A stretch of DNA of 64,000 nucleotides from Flaviramulus_B aquimarinus (GCF_039543205.1 NZ_BAABJH010000005.1:1-64000), one strand, 5' to 3'; shown: positions 15,082 to 23,270, numbered from the stretch's first letter. The notes: generated by a model not told the origin, from the sequence alone. A program made the numbers and translations.

Positions 15082-16506
15082 TTAAGCTTCGGTAAGTTTT
15101 TTTATCATACCATTAAAAATCAATCCATGAAAAGGTAGGACGCTATACCAATATAAACGTCCCCATAGTCCTCGAGGTCTAAACGTCGCAGTTTGTTTAA
15201 GTAAGCCATTTTCAATCTTGAATTCCAACCATGCTTCGCCAGGGAGTCGCATTTCAGCATAGAGTAAAAGTTTTTGCTGTGTTTTGTCAGCAAAAATAAC
15301 ACGCCAGAAGTCCAATGCATCACCTGCATTTAAATCTGTTGGATTTGTTCTTCCGCGGCGTAAACCAATACCTCCAAAAAACTTATCGATATACCCACGT
15401 ATTTTCCAAAGGAAAGTGCCGTAATACCAACCTGTTTTTCCGCCAATACTCCAAATTTTATCTATGGTTTTTTCTGAGTTTTTTACAGGTCTTTCTTTAT
15501 GGTCTTTAAAGCAACCATATATTGGAACGTTTATGTACTTATGTAAATTATTACGTAATCTGCCACTACTAATCATAGAATCCTTCCAGCTAGAAACAAT
15601 ACTGTTTTGTTCTATTTTTTCAAAAGCGAGTGCTACGGCTTCTTTGTATGTTAAGGGATTGACGTTTAATTTTTTATTGATATCACTAGGTTTGCCAATA
15701 ATTTGTACACCCATACTGTCGACCAATGATGATGCTAATTTGTATGATGTTGAGGTAACAAAATACAACCAATAGGAGGATAGTTTAGGAGTCATTACAG
15801 GTACGGTTAAAATATACCGCTTTAAGTTTCTAACTTCTGCAAATTGAAGTAATAACTGTTTGTATGTTAATATTTCTGGCCCAAAAACATCATAAGTTTT
15901 ATTGTAAAGTGAGGGGTTGTCTATAGCGCCAGACAAGAATGCCAAAACATCACGTACAGCAAGTGGTTGTGTTTTTGTGTTTAACCATTTTGGTGCAATC
16001 ATAAAGGGAAGCTTTTCAACTAAATCTCTAATGATTTCAAAAGATGAACTGCCAGAACCTACAATAATACCTGCTTTGAATATAGTTAATGCGTATTTAT
16101 CTGAAGCTAACCTATCTTCAACATTTTTTCTTGATTGCAGATGTTTTGAGAGTTCTTTATCATTTGTAATACCACTGAGATAAATAACTTGTTTGGTTTG
16201 AGTGGTTTCAATCTGCTTTTTAAAATTGATGGCACAGCGTTCTTCAAGCGATTCAAAGTCTTTTGAAGAATTAGACATGGAGTGGATTAAATAATAAGCT
16301 ACATCAATATTTTCAGGAATGTTTTTAAGTGTTTCAGGTTTTAAGAAATCGACTTCAATAACATCAATAAGTTCCTCTTCCAAATAGGTTTTGTCTGCAC
16401 GTAGTTTGTCTCGAACGGCGCAATATACATGATGACCTTCATTAACCAAAAATGGAATGAGGCGTTTACCAATATATCCAGTTGCTCCTGTAACGAGAAT
16501 TCTCAT
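15082..16506 (-). CDS. SDR family protein with C-terminal DUF2867 domain
   Basis: This 474-residue protein has an N-terminal atypical SDR/NmrA-like Rossmann domain (LVTGATGYIGKRLIPFLV, then IDVAYYLIHSM and QVIYLSGI) in residues 1-~300 and a C-terminal DUF2867 domain (DALDFWRVIFAD, LPGEAWLEF, RPRGLWGRLYWY, LPFHGLIFNGM). The combination is well known from light- and stress-associated clusters with photolyase and SRPBCC proteins. The substrate is unknown; a lipid or isoprenoid is possible. It is the last gene of the TetR-AarF-flavin reductase-SDR unit, 20 bases after the flavin reductase gene, and its stop lies ~30 bases from the second operator. Confidence 0.9.
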   Translation of the reverse strand: MRILVTGATGYIGKRLIPFLVNEGHHVYCAVRDKLRADKTYLEEELIDVIEVDFLKPETLKNIPENIDVAYYLIHSMSNSSKDFESLEERCAINFKKQIETTQTKQVIYLSGITNDKELSKHLQSRKNVEDRLASDKYALTIFKAGIIVGSGSSSFEIIRDLVEKLPFMIAPKWLNTKTQPLAVRDVLAFLSGAIDNPSLYNKTYDVFGPEILTYKQLLLQFAEVRNLKRYILTVPVMTPKLSSYWLYFVTSTSYKLASSLVDSMGVQIIGKPSDINKKLNVNPLTYKEAVALAFEKIEQNSIVSSWKDSMISSGRLRNNLHKYINVPIYGCFKDHKERPVKNSEKTIDKIWSIGGKTGWYYGTFLWKIRGYIDKFFGGIGLRRGRTNPTDLNAGDALDFWRVIFADKTQQKLLLYAEMRLPGEAWLEFKIENGLLKQTATFRPRGLWGRLYWYSVLPFHGLIFNGMIKKLTEA

Positions 16507-16526
16507 ATATTCTATGTGGTTTTAAC

Positions 16527-17141
16527 TTATTTTGGTCTTTGGTAACCTAAGCGTACTTTGTTTTCAGGAATGGCATAACCATCTAATCCATTTACTGTAG
16601 CAACTTCTGCTTTTGAAAGATTTACAAACCCATCTTTTTCTATAAGGTTATTTTTTATGAATATACCAATTATTTTACCAATGATTAAAATGGTGCTATT
16701 AGCTTTAATATCATAGGTTTCAACAAATTCCATAGCTAATTGAATAGGTGTGTCTTTTACAAAAGGTGCATAAAATTCATTTTTATATTCCGATTGCAGG
16801 TTTGTGACATCAAATTCTGAAATGGATGCATCATATTTAGCAGAAGTATGATGTGCATCTTCTATAATAGATTTATGAATATGGTTTATGGTATAAACCC
16901 CTGTAGATTTTATGTTGTCGTATGTGTTTCTTATTACCGTTGTTGGTCGCATAAATAAACCAAGCATCGCGGGACTGGACCCTATATGTGTTACCGAACT
17001 AAAAACAGCAACATTTTCTTTTCCATCTTTAGATTTACTACCTATTAAATTTGCTGATTTATAACCAGAACAGCTATTTATTAAATTGATTTTATATAAA
17101 TGGTGAAGCTCATTAATGTCATCTTCATTAAAATAGGTCAT
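16527..17141 (-). CDS. Flavin reductase-like FMN-binding protein
   Basis: This 204-residue protein belongs to the flavin reductase / DIM6-NTAB family (split-barrel FMN-binding fold). Signatures are SCSGYKSANLIGSKSKDGKENVAVFSS-like N-terminal strands, then SSPAMLGLFMRP (FMN phosphate loop), YTINHIHKSI and a C-terminal ATVNGLDGYAIPENKVRLGYQRP. It probably passes electrons from NAD(P)H to FMN or acts on a small molecule; the substrate is unknown. It overlaps the AarF gene by one base, so translation is coupled. Confidence 0.9.
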   Translation of the reverse strand: MTYFNEDDINELHHLYKINLINSCSGYKSANLIGSKSKDGKENVAVFSSVTHIGSSPAMLGLFMRPTTVIRNTYDNIKSTGVYTINHIHKSIIEDAHHTSAKYDASISEFDVTNLQSEYKNEFYAPFVKDTPIQLAMEFVETYDIKANSTILIIGKIIGIFIKNNLIEKDGFVNLSKAEVATVNGLDGYAIPENKVRLGYQRPK

Positions 17142-18451
17142 TATATGTTCATATAATTATTAATTTGAATGTCTTTGGCTTTTAAGTCGAACATTAAATT
17201 ATACAAGCCAAAAAATGTTCTATTTATGTATATGAAGTGTTTGGAACCACGATTACCATTCATTTTTCTTAAATCTGTATTTTTTGAATAACGCTCTCCT
17301 AAATCTGCAATTTCACCAAAGAATTTTGCGTCAGAAAAATCAAAAGATTCCTGTTGGAAAGGTTGGGTAAATAAGCTTAGCATATCATAAAACATTTCGG
17401 TAAAAAAGGCTATTTCTTCTTTTGAATCATCGTCTCTTAAGATTTCTAATTCGTATAATTTAGAAACAAAATAATCTTTGTTATTGATGTTTTCTGATTT
17501 TGCTAATTCGAAATAAGGTGTATAAAATTCCATAGGAATGGTTTTCATACACCCAAAATCGAGCGCTATTAATTCTCCTTTTTTATTTACTAAAAAGTTT
17601 CCTGGGTGTGGGTCTGCATGTACTTTTTTTAAATTATGAATTTGATACATGTAAAAATCCCATAGAGCTTGTCCTAATTTATTTGATGTGTCTTGATTTG
17701 TATTATATGCTGTAAATTCAGATAGGTGTTCACCTTTCATGTAATCCATGGTTATGATCCGTTCTGAAGATAGTTCTGGGTAATATTCTGGAAACAAAAG
17801 ATTAGAAATGTGAGAGCAAGCCAAAGCAATGTCCTTACTTTGCTTCATTTCTAATACATAATTTGTTTCCTCGACTAGTTTATTTTCAACCTCTTTAAAG
17901 TATTTATCTGAATCTTTACCTTTTATATTAAACATACTCATAGCAATGGGTTTTACCATAGCTAAATCTGATGCAATACTTTCCGCAACTCCTGGATATT
18001 GGATTTTCACAGCAAGTTGTTTCCCATTTTTTTCTGCCAAATGTACTTGACCAATGCTAGCGGCATTTACAGAAGTTGCATTAAAAGTATCGAATAAGTC
18101 ATTGGGGTGTTTCCCAAAATATTTTTTAAAGGTTTTTATAACTAAGGGCGGTGACAATGGCGGCACTGAAAATTGAGCCAATGAAAATTGTTCGACATAG
18201 GCTTGTGGTAAAATACTCTTTTCCATACTGAGCATTTGTGCTACTTTTAGAGCACTTCCTTTCAGTTGTTTTAGGCCATCATAAATATCTGTCGCGTTAT
18301 TTTTGTTTAATCTTTCTTTGGCGTCGGTTTCTGGATTAACCATTTTATCACCATAATATTTTATATAATTAACACCTACTTTTGCACCAGTTGCTACAAG
18401 CTTAGTGGCACGTTGTATTTTTGAAGTTGGTATGGTATCTATAGTTTTCAT
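17141..18451 (-). CDS. AarF/ABC1/UbiB family atypical kinase
   Basis: This 436-residue protein of the ABC1 (UbiB/COQ8) family is implicated in isoprenoid lipid handling. The family's alanine-rich nucleotide loop is NAASIGQVHLAEK, the catalytic loop HADPHPGNFLV and the metal-binding DFG motif LDFGCM are intact. The normally invariant KxGQ motif of the N-terminal extension reads K-V-A-Q (69-72), a Gly-to-Ala change. No membrane helix is seen at the C-terminus, unlike UbiB itself. The position after a TetR regulator and before a flavin reductase and an SDR suggests quinone or other isoprenoid chemistry during stress; this is inference. Confidence 0.9.
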   Translation of the reverse strand: MKTIDTIPTSKIQRATKLVATGAKVGVNYIKYYGDKMVNPETDAKERLNKNNATDIYDGLKQLKGSALKVAQMLSMEKSILPQAYVEQFSLAQFSVPPLSPPLVIKTFKKYFGKHPNDLFDTFNATSVNAASIGQVHLAEKNGKQLAVKIQYPGVAESIASDLAMVKPIAMSMFNIKGKDSDKYFKEVENKLVEETNYVLEMKQSKDIALACSHISNLLFPEYYPELSSERIITMDYMKGEHLSEFTAYNTNQDTSNKLGQALWDFYMYQIHNLKKVHADPHPGNFLVNKKGELIALDFGCMKTIPMEFYTPYFELAKSENINNKDYFVSKLYELEILRDDDSKEEIAFFTEMFYDMLSLFTQPFQQESFDFSDAKFFGEIADLGERYSKNTDLRKMNGNRGSKHFIYINRTFFGLYNLMFDLKAKDIQINNYMNI

Positions 18452-18460
18452 AAGTGGTGT

Positions 18461-19117
18461 TTAGTTCATTTGAAACTTTTCTTTGAACAAAAATTTCCCT
18501 AAATCAATAACACTTTTTATAGGTGCAATATCTAATACATCAAAGGTTGTGTTTACTGATTTTTCGATGAAAATATCTGTTTTTTCAAATGAAGATGAGG
18601 TATCGTCCATCCAAAATTTCATGGTTATTAATAGCTGTAGCCAAGCAGATTCTTTTAAAGTTTTTTGTTGAATTTTTTCAATCTGTTCTTGCTTGATATC
18701 GAGCATTTGAATTTCTAATTCAGAAATATAAGCCGTAAAGTGATTTTTTAATCCAGTAAGTAGTTTTAAACCTTTTAAGTTGTTTTTGTTGTTACTTAAA
18801 CTATGAATAACATAACTTCTATTTGCAGTTAAGTTTTCAAAAAATGTAAAATAAAAACTTAATAATTTATTTCGAGCATCAAATATGTTGTAGTCTTCGT
18901 TTTTATTTAAAGCGTTTATACTATTTGTGAAAAATGCTTCAAAAACTCCTTTTTCTATGGCTTCAAAAGAAGCAAAGTGGTCGTAAAATGTTGCTTCTTC
19001 AAAATTGTTTAATTTAGAAAATGCAAATACAGATTTAGGATTCTGACCATGCTCTAAAACATAGTCCATGTAAAAGCCTATGATGTCATTACTCGAGATT
19101 ACTTTTTTCTTAGCCAT
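18461..19117 (-). CDS. TetR/AcrR family transcriptional regulator
   Basis: This 218-residue regulator has a TetR-type N-terminal HTH (residues ~5-55; SSNDIIGFYMDYVLEHG, then FSKLNNFEEATFYDHFASFEAIEKGVF). A large helical ligand-binding C-terminal domain includes WLQLLITMKFWMDDTSSSFEKTDIFIEKSV. A COQ9-like character of this domain is possible, which would fit the neighbouring AarF gene. Two Met codons are available (19123 and 19117). The -7 box at 19135-19142 predicts a transcript starting near 19130, so the ATG at 19117 is preferred. The palindrome at 19148-19177 just upstream suggests autoregulation. It is the first gene of a four-gene operon. Confidence 0.88.
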   Translation of the reverse strand: MAKKKVISSNDIIGFYMDYVLEHGQNPKSVFAFSKLNNFEEATFYDHFASFEAIEKGVFEAFFTNSINALNKNEDYNIFDARNKLLSFYFTFFENLTANRSYVIHSLSNNKNNLKGLKLLTGLKNHFTAYISELEIQMLDIKQEQIEKIQQKTLKESAWLQLLITMKFWMDDTSSSFEKTDIFIEKSVNTTFDVLDIAPIKSVIDLGKFLFKEKFQMN

Positions 19118-19134
19118 AACCATTTTGTTTACAG

Positions 19135-19177
19135 CAAAGATATAAAATGTTTAACAAATATTAAAATAAGTTAAACA
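19135..19177 (-). promoter_or_regulatory. Promoter plus palindromic operator for the TetR operon
   Basis: A perfect -7 box TATCTTTG is found on the minus strand (19135-19142). Five bases further upstream starts a 30-bp inverted repeat (19148-19177): arms TGTTTAACAAAT and ATAAGTTAAACA around ATTAAA, 10 of 12 positions pairing. Both the sequence and the 5-bp spacing to the -7 box match the site at 15021-15050. It probably binds the adjacent TetR regulator. Confidence 0.75.
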
Positions 19178-19228
19178 AAATATTTTTTTGACTTGATATT
19201 AGTTAATCCTTTTTTATTAGAAAACGGT

Positions 19229-19885
19229 TTAACAACATTGCTCATCTTTTACGAGTTTACAACTAGAAACAGCAGCAATAGCACCTAGTATTGGCGCAGA
19301 AATATAAAGCCATAAATATTGATAATTACCTGTAAAAAGGGCAGGAGCAATAGAGCGAATGGGGTTCATGGATGCTTTTGTCATCGGGCCTGCAAACATG
19401 GCTTCTAACAGAATGACGCCACCTATAGCAATACCTGCCATAGTGCCAATTTCTTTACTGCCTGTTGATACGTTTATAATAACGACCATTAAAAAGAATG
19501 TTAGTAAAAATTCTAATATAGCTGCTTTGTATGATGAAAACCCATCTGCCGGTGTGGTTTCGCCTAAAAACTGGCTTTCGGGAAATAAAAACCATAATAA
19601 AAATGCTGCAAAAATTGCACCTATAGCTTGTGCTAAAATATATTTAGGAACTTCTTTCCAAGAAAATTTTTTGGCAAATGCAAAGCCAATGGTCACTGCA
19701 GGGTTAAAATGTGCTCCTGAAATTTCTCCAAAAGCGTAAATCATAGCCATAACAATTAAACCCCAAGTTACTGCCACACCAACATGGGAGATGCTACCAC
19801 CTGTTATCTCATTGATGGTCATAGCGCCGCAACCGCAAAATACCATGGCAAATGTGCCTAGTGTTTCAGAAAAGTATTGTTTCAT
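19229..19885 (-). CDS. Aquaporin / MIP family channel
   Basis: This 218-residue membrane channel has six membrane helices and two half-helices. The first NPA box is intact (HFNPAVT, N61-A63). The second is N-P-I (174-176) followed by the selectivity-filter Arg177 in ASMNPIRSIAPAL, so the Ala is replaced by Ile. The C-terminus ends in a CC pair (KDEQCC). It could conduct water, glycerol or a small neutral solute; the second-box substitution prevents a firm subfamily call. It has its own -7 box (19970-19977) and is not part of the TetR operon, although on the same strand. Confidence 0.92.
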   Translation of the reverse strand: MKQYFSETLGTFAMVFCGCGAMTINEITGGSISHVGVAVTWGLIVMAMIYAFGEISGAHFNPAVTIGFAFAKKFSWKEVPKYILAQAIGAIFAAFLLWFLFPESQFLGETTPADGFSSYKAAILEFLLTFFLMVVIINVSTGSKEIGTMAGIAIGGVILLEAMFAGPMTKASMNPIRSIAPALFTGNYQYLWLYISAPILGAIAAVSSCKLVKDEQCC

Positions 19886-19969
19886 TTTTTAATGTATCTT
19901 ATTTAAATAGACGTTACGTTATGCATTGAAGCAAGCTTTTTTGACAGCGCCTAAATTATTTTTATTATG

Positions 19970-19977
19970 CAAATATA
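19970..19977 (-). promoter_or_regulatory. -7 promoter element for the aquaporin gene
   Basis: TATATTTG on the minus strand matches TAnnTTTG. The predicted leader is about 80 bases, and no clear -33 element is present. Confidence 0.45.
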
Positions 19978-20072
19978 CAATGTCTTATTTTAAGCTTTTG
20001 TTAACAATAAAGGGGTTTAGAATGATTAATTTTATTGCTGAATGAAACTTTAATTATAAATAACTTTTAAAA

Positions 20073-20921
20073 ATGAAAAAATTACTATTATTATTAATGG
20101 TGTCTTTAGCTATTGGTTCTGTTAAGGCTCAAGTAAAAACACCAGCGCCTAGTCCATCTGCAAAATTGGAGCAAAAGGTTGGATTAACAGATGTGACTAT
20201 TGAATACTCAAGACCTGGAGTAAAAGAACGTACTGTTTTTGGTGATTTGGTGCCTTACGATAAGTTATGGAGAACTGGAGCCAACAAGAACAGCATGATT
20301 ACTTTTAGTACCGATGCGACAGTTGATGGACAGACTTTAAAAGCGGGGTCGTATGCTATTTTTACGAAGCCAGGTATTGAATCTTGGGAGGTGTATTTTT
20401 ACTCTGATACAGAAAATTGGGGAACTCCAAGAGATTGGGATGATGCTAAAGTAATTGCAAAAACCATAGTAAAAGTTTACCCTGTGCCGTTTAATGTAGA
20501 ATCATTTACTATGGATATCAACAATTTATCTAATAGCGGAGGTACCTTGGAATTTATTTGGGAAAAAACGTATGTAGCCGTTCCTTTTACCGTGCCAACT
20601 GATGATGCTGTTGTGGCAAGTATTAAAAATGTTATGAATGGTCCTAGTGCTGGAGATTATTTTTCTGCTGCTGTTTATTATTTACAAGAAGGTAAAGATA
20701 TAAATGAGGCTAAAATGTGGATTGATAAGGCTGTTGAAATGACTGAGGATAAACCACGTTTTTGGTTTTTAAGACAACAATCTCTAATTCATGCTAAGGC
20801 TGGAGATAAAGCTGGAGCTATTGCTGCTGCAAAAAAATCGTTAGCTGGTGCTGAAGAATCGGGTAATGCTGATTATGTTAAAATGAATAAGGACTCGCTT
20901 AAAGAGTGGGGAGCAATGTAA
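20073..20921 (+). CDS. Secreted DUF2911 protein with TPR-like C-terminus
   Basis: This 282-residue exported protein has signal peptide MKKLLLLLMVSLAIGSVKAQ. The DUF2911 domain follows (PSPSAKLEQKVGLTDVTIEYSRP-type start, PYDKLWRTGANKNSMITFS, LKAGSYAIFTKPG and EFIWEKTYVAVPF). The last ~90 residues are helical and TPR-like (AVYYLQEGKDINEAKMWIDKAVEM, then AKAGDKAGAIAAAKKSL). DUF2911 proteins are abundant in Bacteroidota and probably periplasmic, but their role is unknown. It is followed by a strong bidirectional terminator and is monocistronic. Confidence 0.92.
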   Translation: MKKLLLLLMVSLAIGSVKAQVKTPAPSPSAKLEQKVGLTDVTIEYSRPGVKERTVFGDLVPYDKLWRTGANKNSMITFSTDATVDGQTLKAGSYAIFTKPGIESWEVYFYSDTENWGTPRDWDDAKVIAKTIVKVYPVPFNVESFTMDINNLSNSGGTLEFIWEKTYVAVPFTVPTDDAVVASIKNVMNGPSAGDYFSAAVYYLQEGKDINEAKMWIDKAVEMTEDKPRFWFLRQQSLIHAKAGDKAGAIAAAKKSLAGAEESGNADYVKMNKDSLKEWGAM

Positions 20922-20945
20922 TTTTTGAATTTTAAATTATAAATA

Positions 20946-20978
20946 AAAGCCCACTTTGTTTTATGCAAAGTGGGCTTT
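20946..20978. terminator. Bidirectional terminator between DUF2911 and FKBP genes
   Basis: A perfect 13-bp stem (20946-20958 AAAGCCCACTTTG, 20966-20978) has a 7-base loop. A/T runs at both ends serve the converging plus- and minus-strand genes. Confidence 0.9.
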
Positions 20979-20996
20979 ATAGTTTGTAAATTTCTT

Positions 20997-21827
20997 TTAA
21001 TTAACAGATATTAGATTAATATCAAAAAGAAGAACCGAGCCAGGGGCTATTATACCACTAACAGAATTATTTCCGTAGGCTAGGTGTGCTGGAATTAATA
21101 ACGTACCACTACCGCCTTCTTTAAAATATGTAATGCCTTCAGTCCAACCTGTAATGACTTGTTGTAAGTTAAACGAAAGCCCTTCCTCATTCGTTTCATC
21201 AAATAGGGTTCCATTGGTTAAATACCCTTTATAGGCAACAGTTACGTTATCGGTTTCTGTTGGTTGGTCGCCGTCCCCTAATTCATCAATAACATAGTAT
21301 AGGCCGCTATCACTTTTTTGTGCAGTTAAATTATTATCGGCAATATACGCTACGATTTCTTTATCGTTTTCAGTAGCATAATTAACATAGATAAGTTCTA
21401 TGTCAAAAATGAGAACTGCCCCTACGGGGATACCTGTTGGTGGATTGTTGCCATAGGCCAAATGTGCAGGAATTAATAATTTACCACGACCCCCTTCGTT
21501 AAAATAAGTAATACCCTCGGACCATCCAGCAATGACTAGCTGTAATATGGTGTCGAAACCAGAGGTGCTTTCGTCAAAAACAAAACCATTGGTTAAATAG
21601 CCTTTGTAAGCCACTTTTACCCGATCTGTTTGCGTAGGTTTGTCACCAGTGCCTTGTTCATCAATAACATAATATAAACCGGAATTACTCTTTATGGCAT
21701 CTAGGTTATTAGTTGCAATATAGGCTTGAATTTCGTTATCGTTTTGAGCAGTAAAATCAATGGTGTCATTGTCTTTACTACACGATGTAAATAGGACTAA
21801 AGCTAATATAAATAATGCGTTTTTCAT
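20997..21827 (-). CDS. Lipoprotein with two tandem FKBP-type peptidyl-prolyl isomerase domains
   Basis: This 276-residue lipoprotein has signal MKNALFILALVLFTSC with the lipid-attachment Cys in FTSCSKDN. Two copies of a ~125-residue module follow (about 25-150 and 152-276). Each has a short helical lead (EIQAYIATNNL / EIVAYIADNNL), SGLYYVIDE, then FKBP sequence V-A-Y-K-G-Y-L-T-N-G, the W-x-E-G-I-T-Y-F core (GWSEGITYFNEGG / GWTEGITYFKEGG) and LLIPAHLAYGNN. It is predicted to sit in the outer membrane facing the periplasm and to assist folding of exported proteins. The repeats are internally duplicated, so recent tandem duplication is likely. Confidence 0.93.
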   Translation of the reverse strand: MKNALFILALVLFTSCSKDNDTIDFTAQNDNEIQAYIATNNLDAIKSNSGLYYVIDEQGTGDKPTQTDRVKVAYKGYLTNGFVFDESTSGFDTILQLVIAGWSEGITYFNEGGRGKLLIPAHLAYGNNPPTGIPVGAVLIFDIELIYVNYATENDKEIVAYIADNNLTAQKSDSGLYYVIDELGDGDQPTETDNVTVAYKGYLTNGTLFDETNEEGLSFNLQQVITGWTEGITYFKEGGSGTLLIPAHLAYGNNSVSGIIAPGSVLLFDINLISVN

Positions 21828-21875
21828 GGAAAATTTTTGACGGCTAATATACTAGAATTTTTTTGGATTTATATT

Positions 21876-22568
21876 TTATTTGTCGTCATAAGGGCAAGAT
21901 TGAAAATAGGTTTGTAAATTGAATTTTCTGTCTTCAAATACGTCTTGTAAAATTTTAAAATGTTGAATCCTGTCAATTCTAAAAGCACGATAACTGTTTC
22001 GTAAATGGCACCAAGCAATTAATATCCATTTATGATTGGTGGAATAAAAAGCATAAGGTTCAATTTTTCTGAAAGAAATATTGGTATCATTAGCCTTTTG
22101 ATAGTTAATCTCAACATAATTAAAATGGGTTATGGCAAGTTGAATTTCTGATAGAGCATTGCTAGAGATGTCTTCATAACTCGTATCAAAAATGTGGATT
22201 TTACTATCTAGTAATTCGCTTTTTTCTTGAATAGAGGTTCTAAACACCGACTTGATTTTGGTTAGAGCGTCTTTAAAATCATTAACAAAAGAGGCATCTT
22301 GGGTTTGACTTACTAAATGTTGTGCAGTAATTAAGGCATTCGCCTGTTTTTCGGTAAATTGAACGGGTGCCACTTGATAGCCTTCCATTAATGAATAGCC
22401 ACGACCTTCAATAGTTGTAACAGGTACGCCCGCTTCTTCTAGTTTTCTGATATCTCTGTAAATCGTTCTAACACTGACATTAAATTTTTGAGCAAGCTCA
22501 TTAGCCGTTAAAAGCCGTTTTGATTTTAACAGGGTTAGAATGGCTATGAGTCTTGATAGTTGTGACAT
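21876..22568 (-). CDS. YafY-type regulator (HTH-11 / WYL domain)
   Basis: This 230-residue repressor-like protein has an N-terminal HTH_11 winged helix (SRLIAILTLLKSKRLLTANELAQ, then VSVRTIYRDIRKLEEAGVPV) and a C-terminal WYL domain (HFNYVEINYQKAND, IEPYAFYSTNHKWILIAWCHLRNSYRAFRIDRI). WYL domains bind small ligands or nucleic acids. Members are often paired with VOC/glyoxalase-like proteins, as here (62 bases downstream of the VOC gene), and probably regulate that gene. A DNA-damage link, known from some WYL regulators, is not visible here. Confidence 0.92.
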   Translation of the reverse strand: MSQLSRLIAILTLLKSKRLLTANELAQKFNVSVRTIYRDIRKLEEAGVPVTTIEGRGYSLMEGYQVAPVQFTEKQANALITAQHLVSQTQDASFVNDFKDALTKIKSVFRTSIQEKSELLDSKIHIFDTSYEDISSNALSEIQLAITHFNYVEINYQKANDTNISFRKIEPYAFYSTNHKWILIAWCHLRNSYRAFRIDRIQHFKILQDVFEDRKFNLQTYFQSCPYDDK

Positions 22569-22629
22569 AGAAACAAAGATAGCGAACCGTATAACAATCC
22601 GCTATCGTATCGGTTTTTGATTGAAAGTT

Positions 22630-23007
22630 TTACATGAAGGAGTGCAATGCTATACGATTGCCTTCTGTATCTATAAATTGCGCCATAAAGCCATTCTCGC
22701 CAATATCGGTTTTTGGCATAATGATTTTACCTCCAGAGACTTCTACTTTACCTAAAGGCACACTTAAGTCTTCGCCGCCATTTAAGTAAATGGTTGGTCC
22801 ATGCGTTGTTGGTATTTGTCCTTCAGCTTCAATAAGTCCGCCACCAACACCATTGTTGTCATTGTCATAAGGAAACATACCGTATTTAACGTTTTGTTCG
22901 GGCATGTGATGGTCTTTAATGTCTAAGTCGGTAACCGTTGCGTAAAATTGTTTGGCTCTTTCGTAATTTTTTACTGGAATTTCAAACCAGTTAATTGCAT
23001 GTTTCAT
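22630..23007 (-). CDS. VOC family protein (glyoxalase-like)
   Basis: This 125-residue single-domain vicinal oxygen chelate protein starts MKHAINWFEIPVKNYERAKQFYATV, contains GVGGGLIEAEG and IYLNGGEDLSVPL, and ends GFMAQFIDTEGNRIALHS, i.e. both beta-alpha-beta-beta-beta units. The usual metal ligands (His5, Glu in EA, Glu in TEGN) are at suitable places. Probable activity is isomerase, dioxygenase or antibiotic/aldehyde binding; the substrate is unknown. It is likely transcribed with the WYL regulator. Confidence 0.9.
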   Translation of the reverse strand: MKHAINWFEIPVKNYERAKQFYATVTDLDIKDHHMPEQNVKYGMFPYDNDNNGVGGGLIEAEGQIPTTHGPTIYLNGGEDLSVPLGKVEVSGGKIIMPKTDIGENGFMAQFIDTEGNRIALHSFM

Positions 23008-23194
23008 TTTTTATTAATTTGATTTATTGTTAAACTTACATGCAAAGTTATTCGGGTTTGTGTCGTATTGTGTCAGGGGTGGGGTTTTTGTTTGAAGAAA
23101 AAATGAAAAGGGGTTTGGGAGGATGCGTTTAATGGTCTTGTGTATGATTTCGTTGTGTGTTTCAACAACTAAATTAGCAAATATAAACTAAATA

Positions 23195-23214
23195 GAAAAT
23201 CCGTGAGGATTTTC
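23195..23214. repeat. Short inverted repeat next to the DUF262 gene
   Basis: GAAAATCC (23195-23202) and GGATTTTC (23207-23214) form a perfect 8-bp stem with a GTGA loop. The surrounding ~110 bases (about 23140-23250) have an irregular, cassette-boundary-like composition rather than a normal promoter or coding appearance. They resemble imperfect repeats seen near variable genes of Flavobacteria; this resemblance is from memory. It lies 57 bases after the stop of the DUF262 gene. Confidence 0.45.
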
Positions 23215-23270
23215 GTAAGTAGGCGAATACTAGCAATGAATTATAAACGTTTTTAGGTATAGTATTTTAT

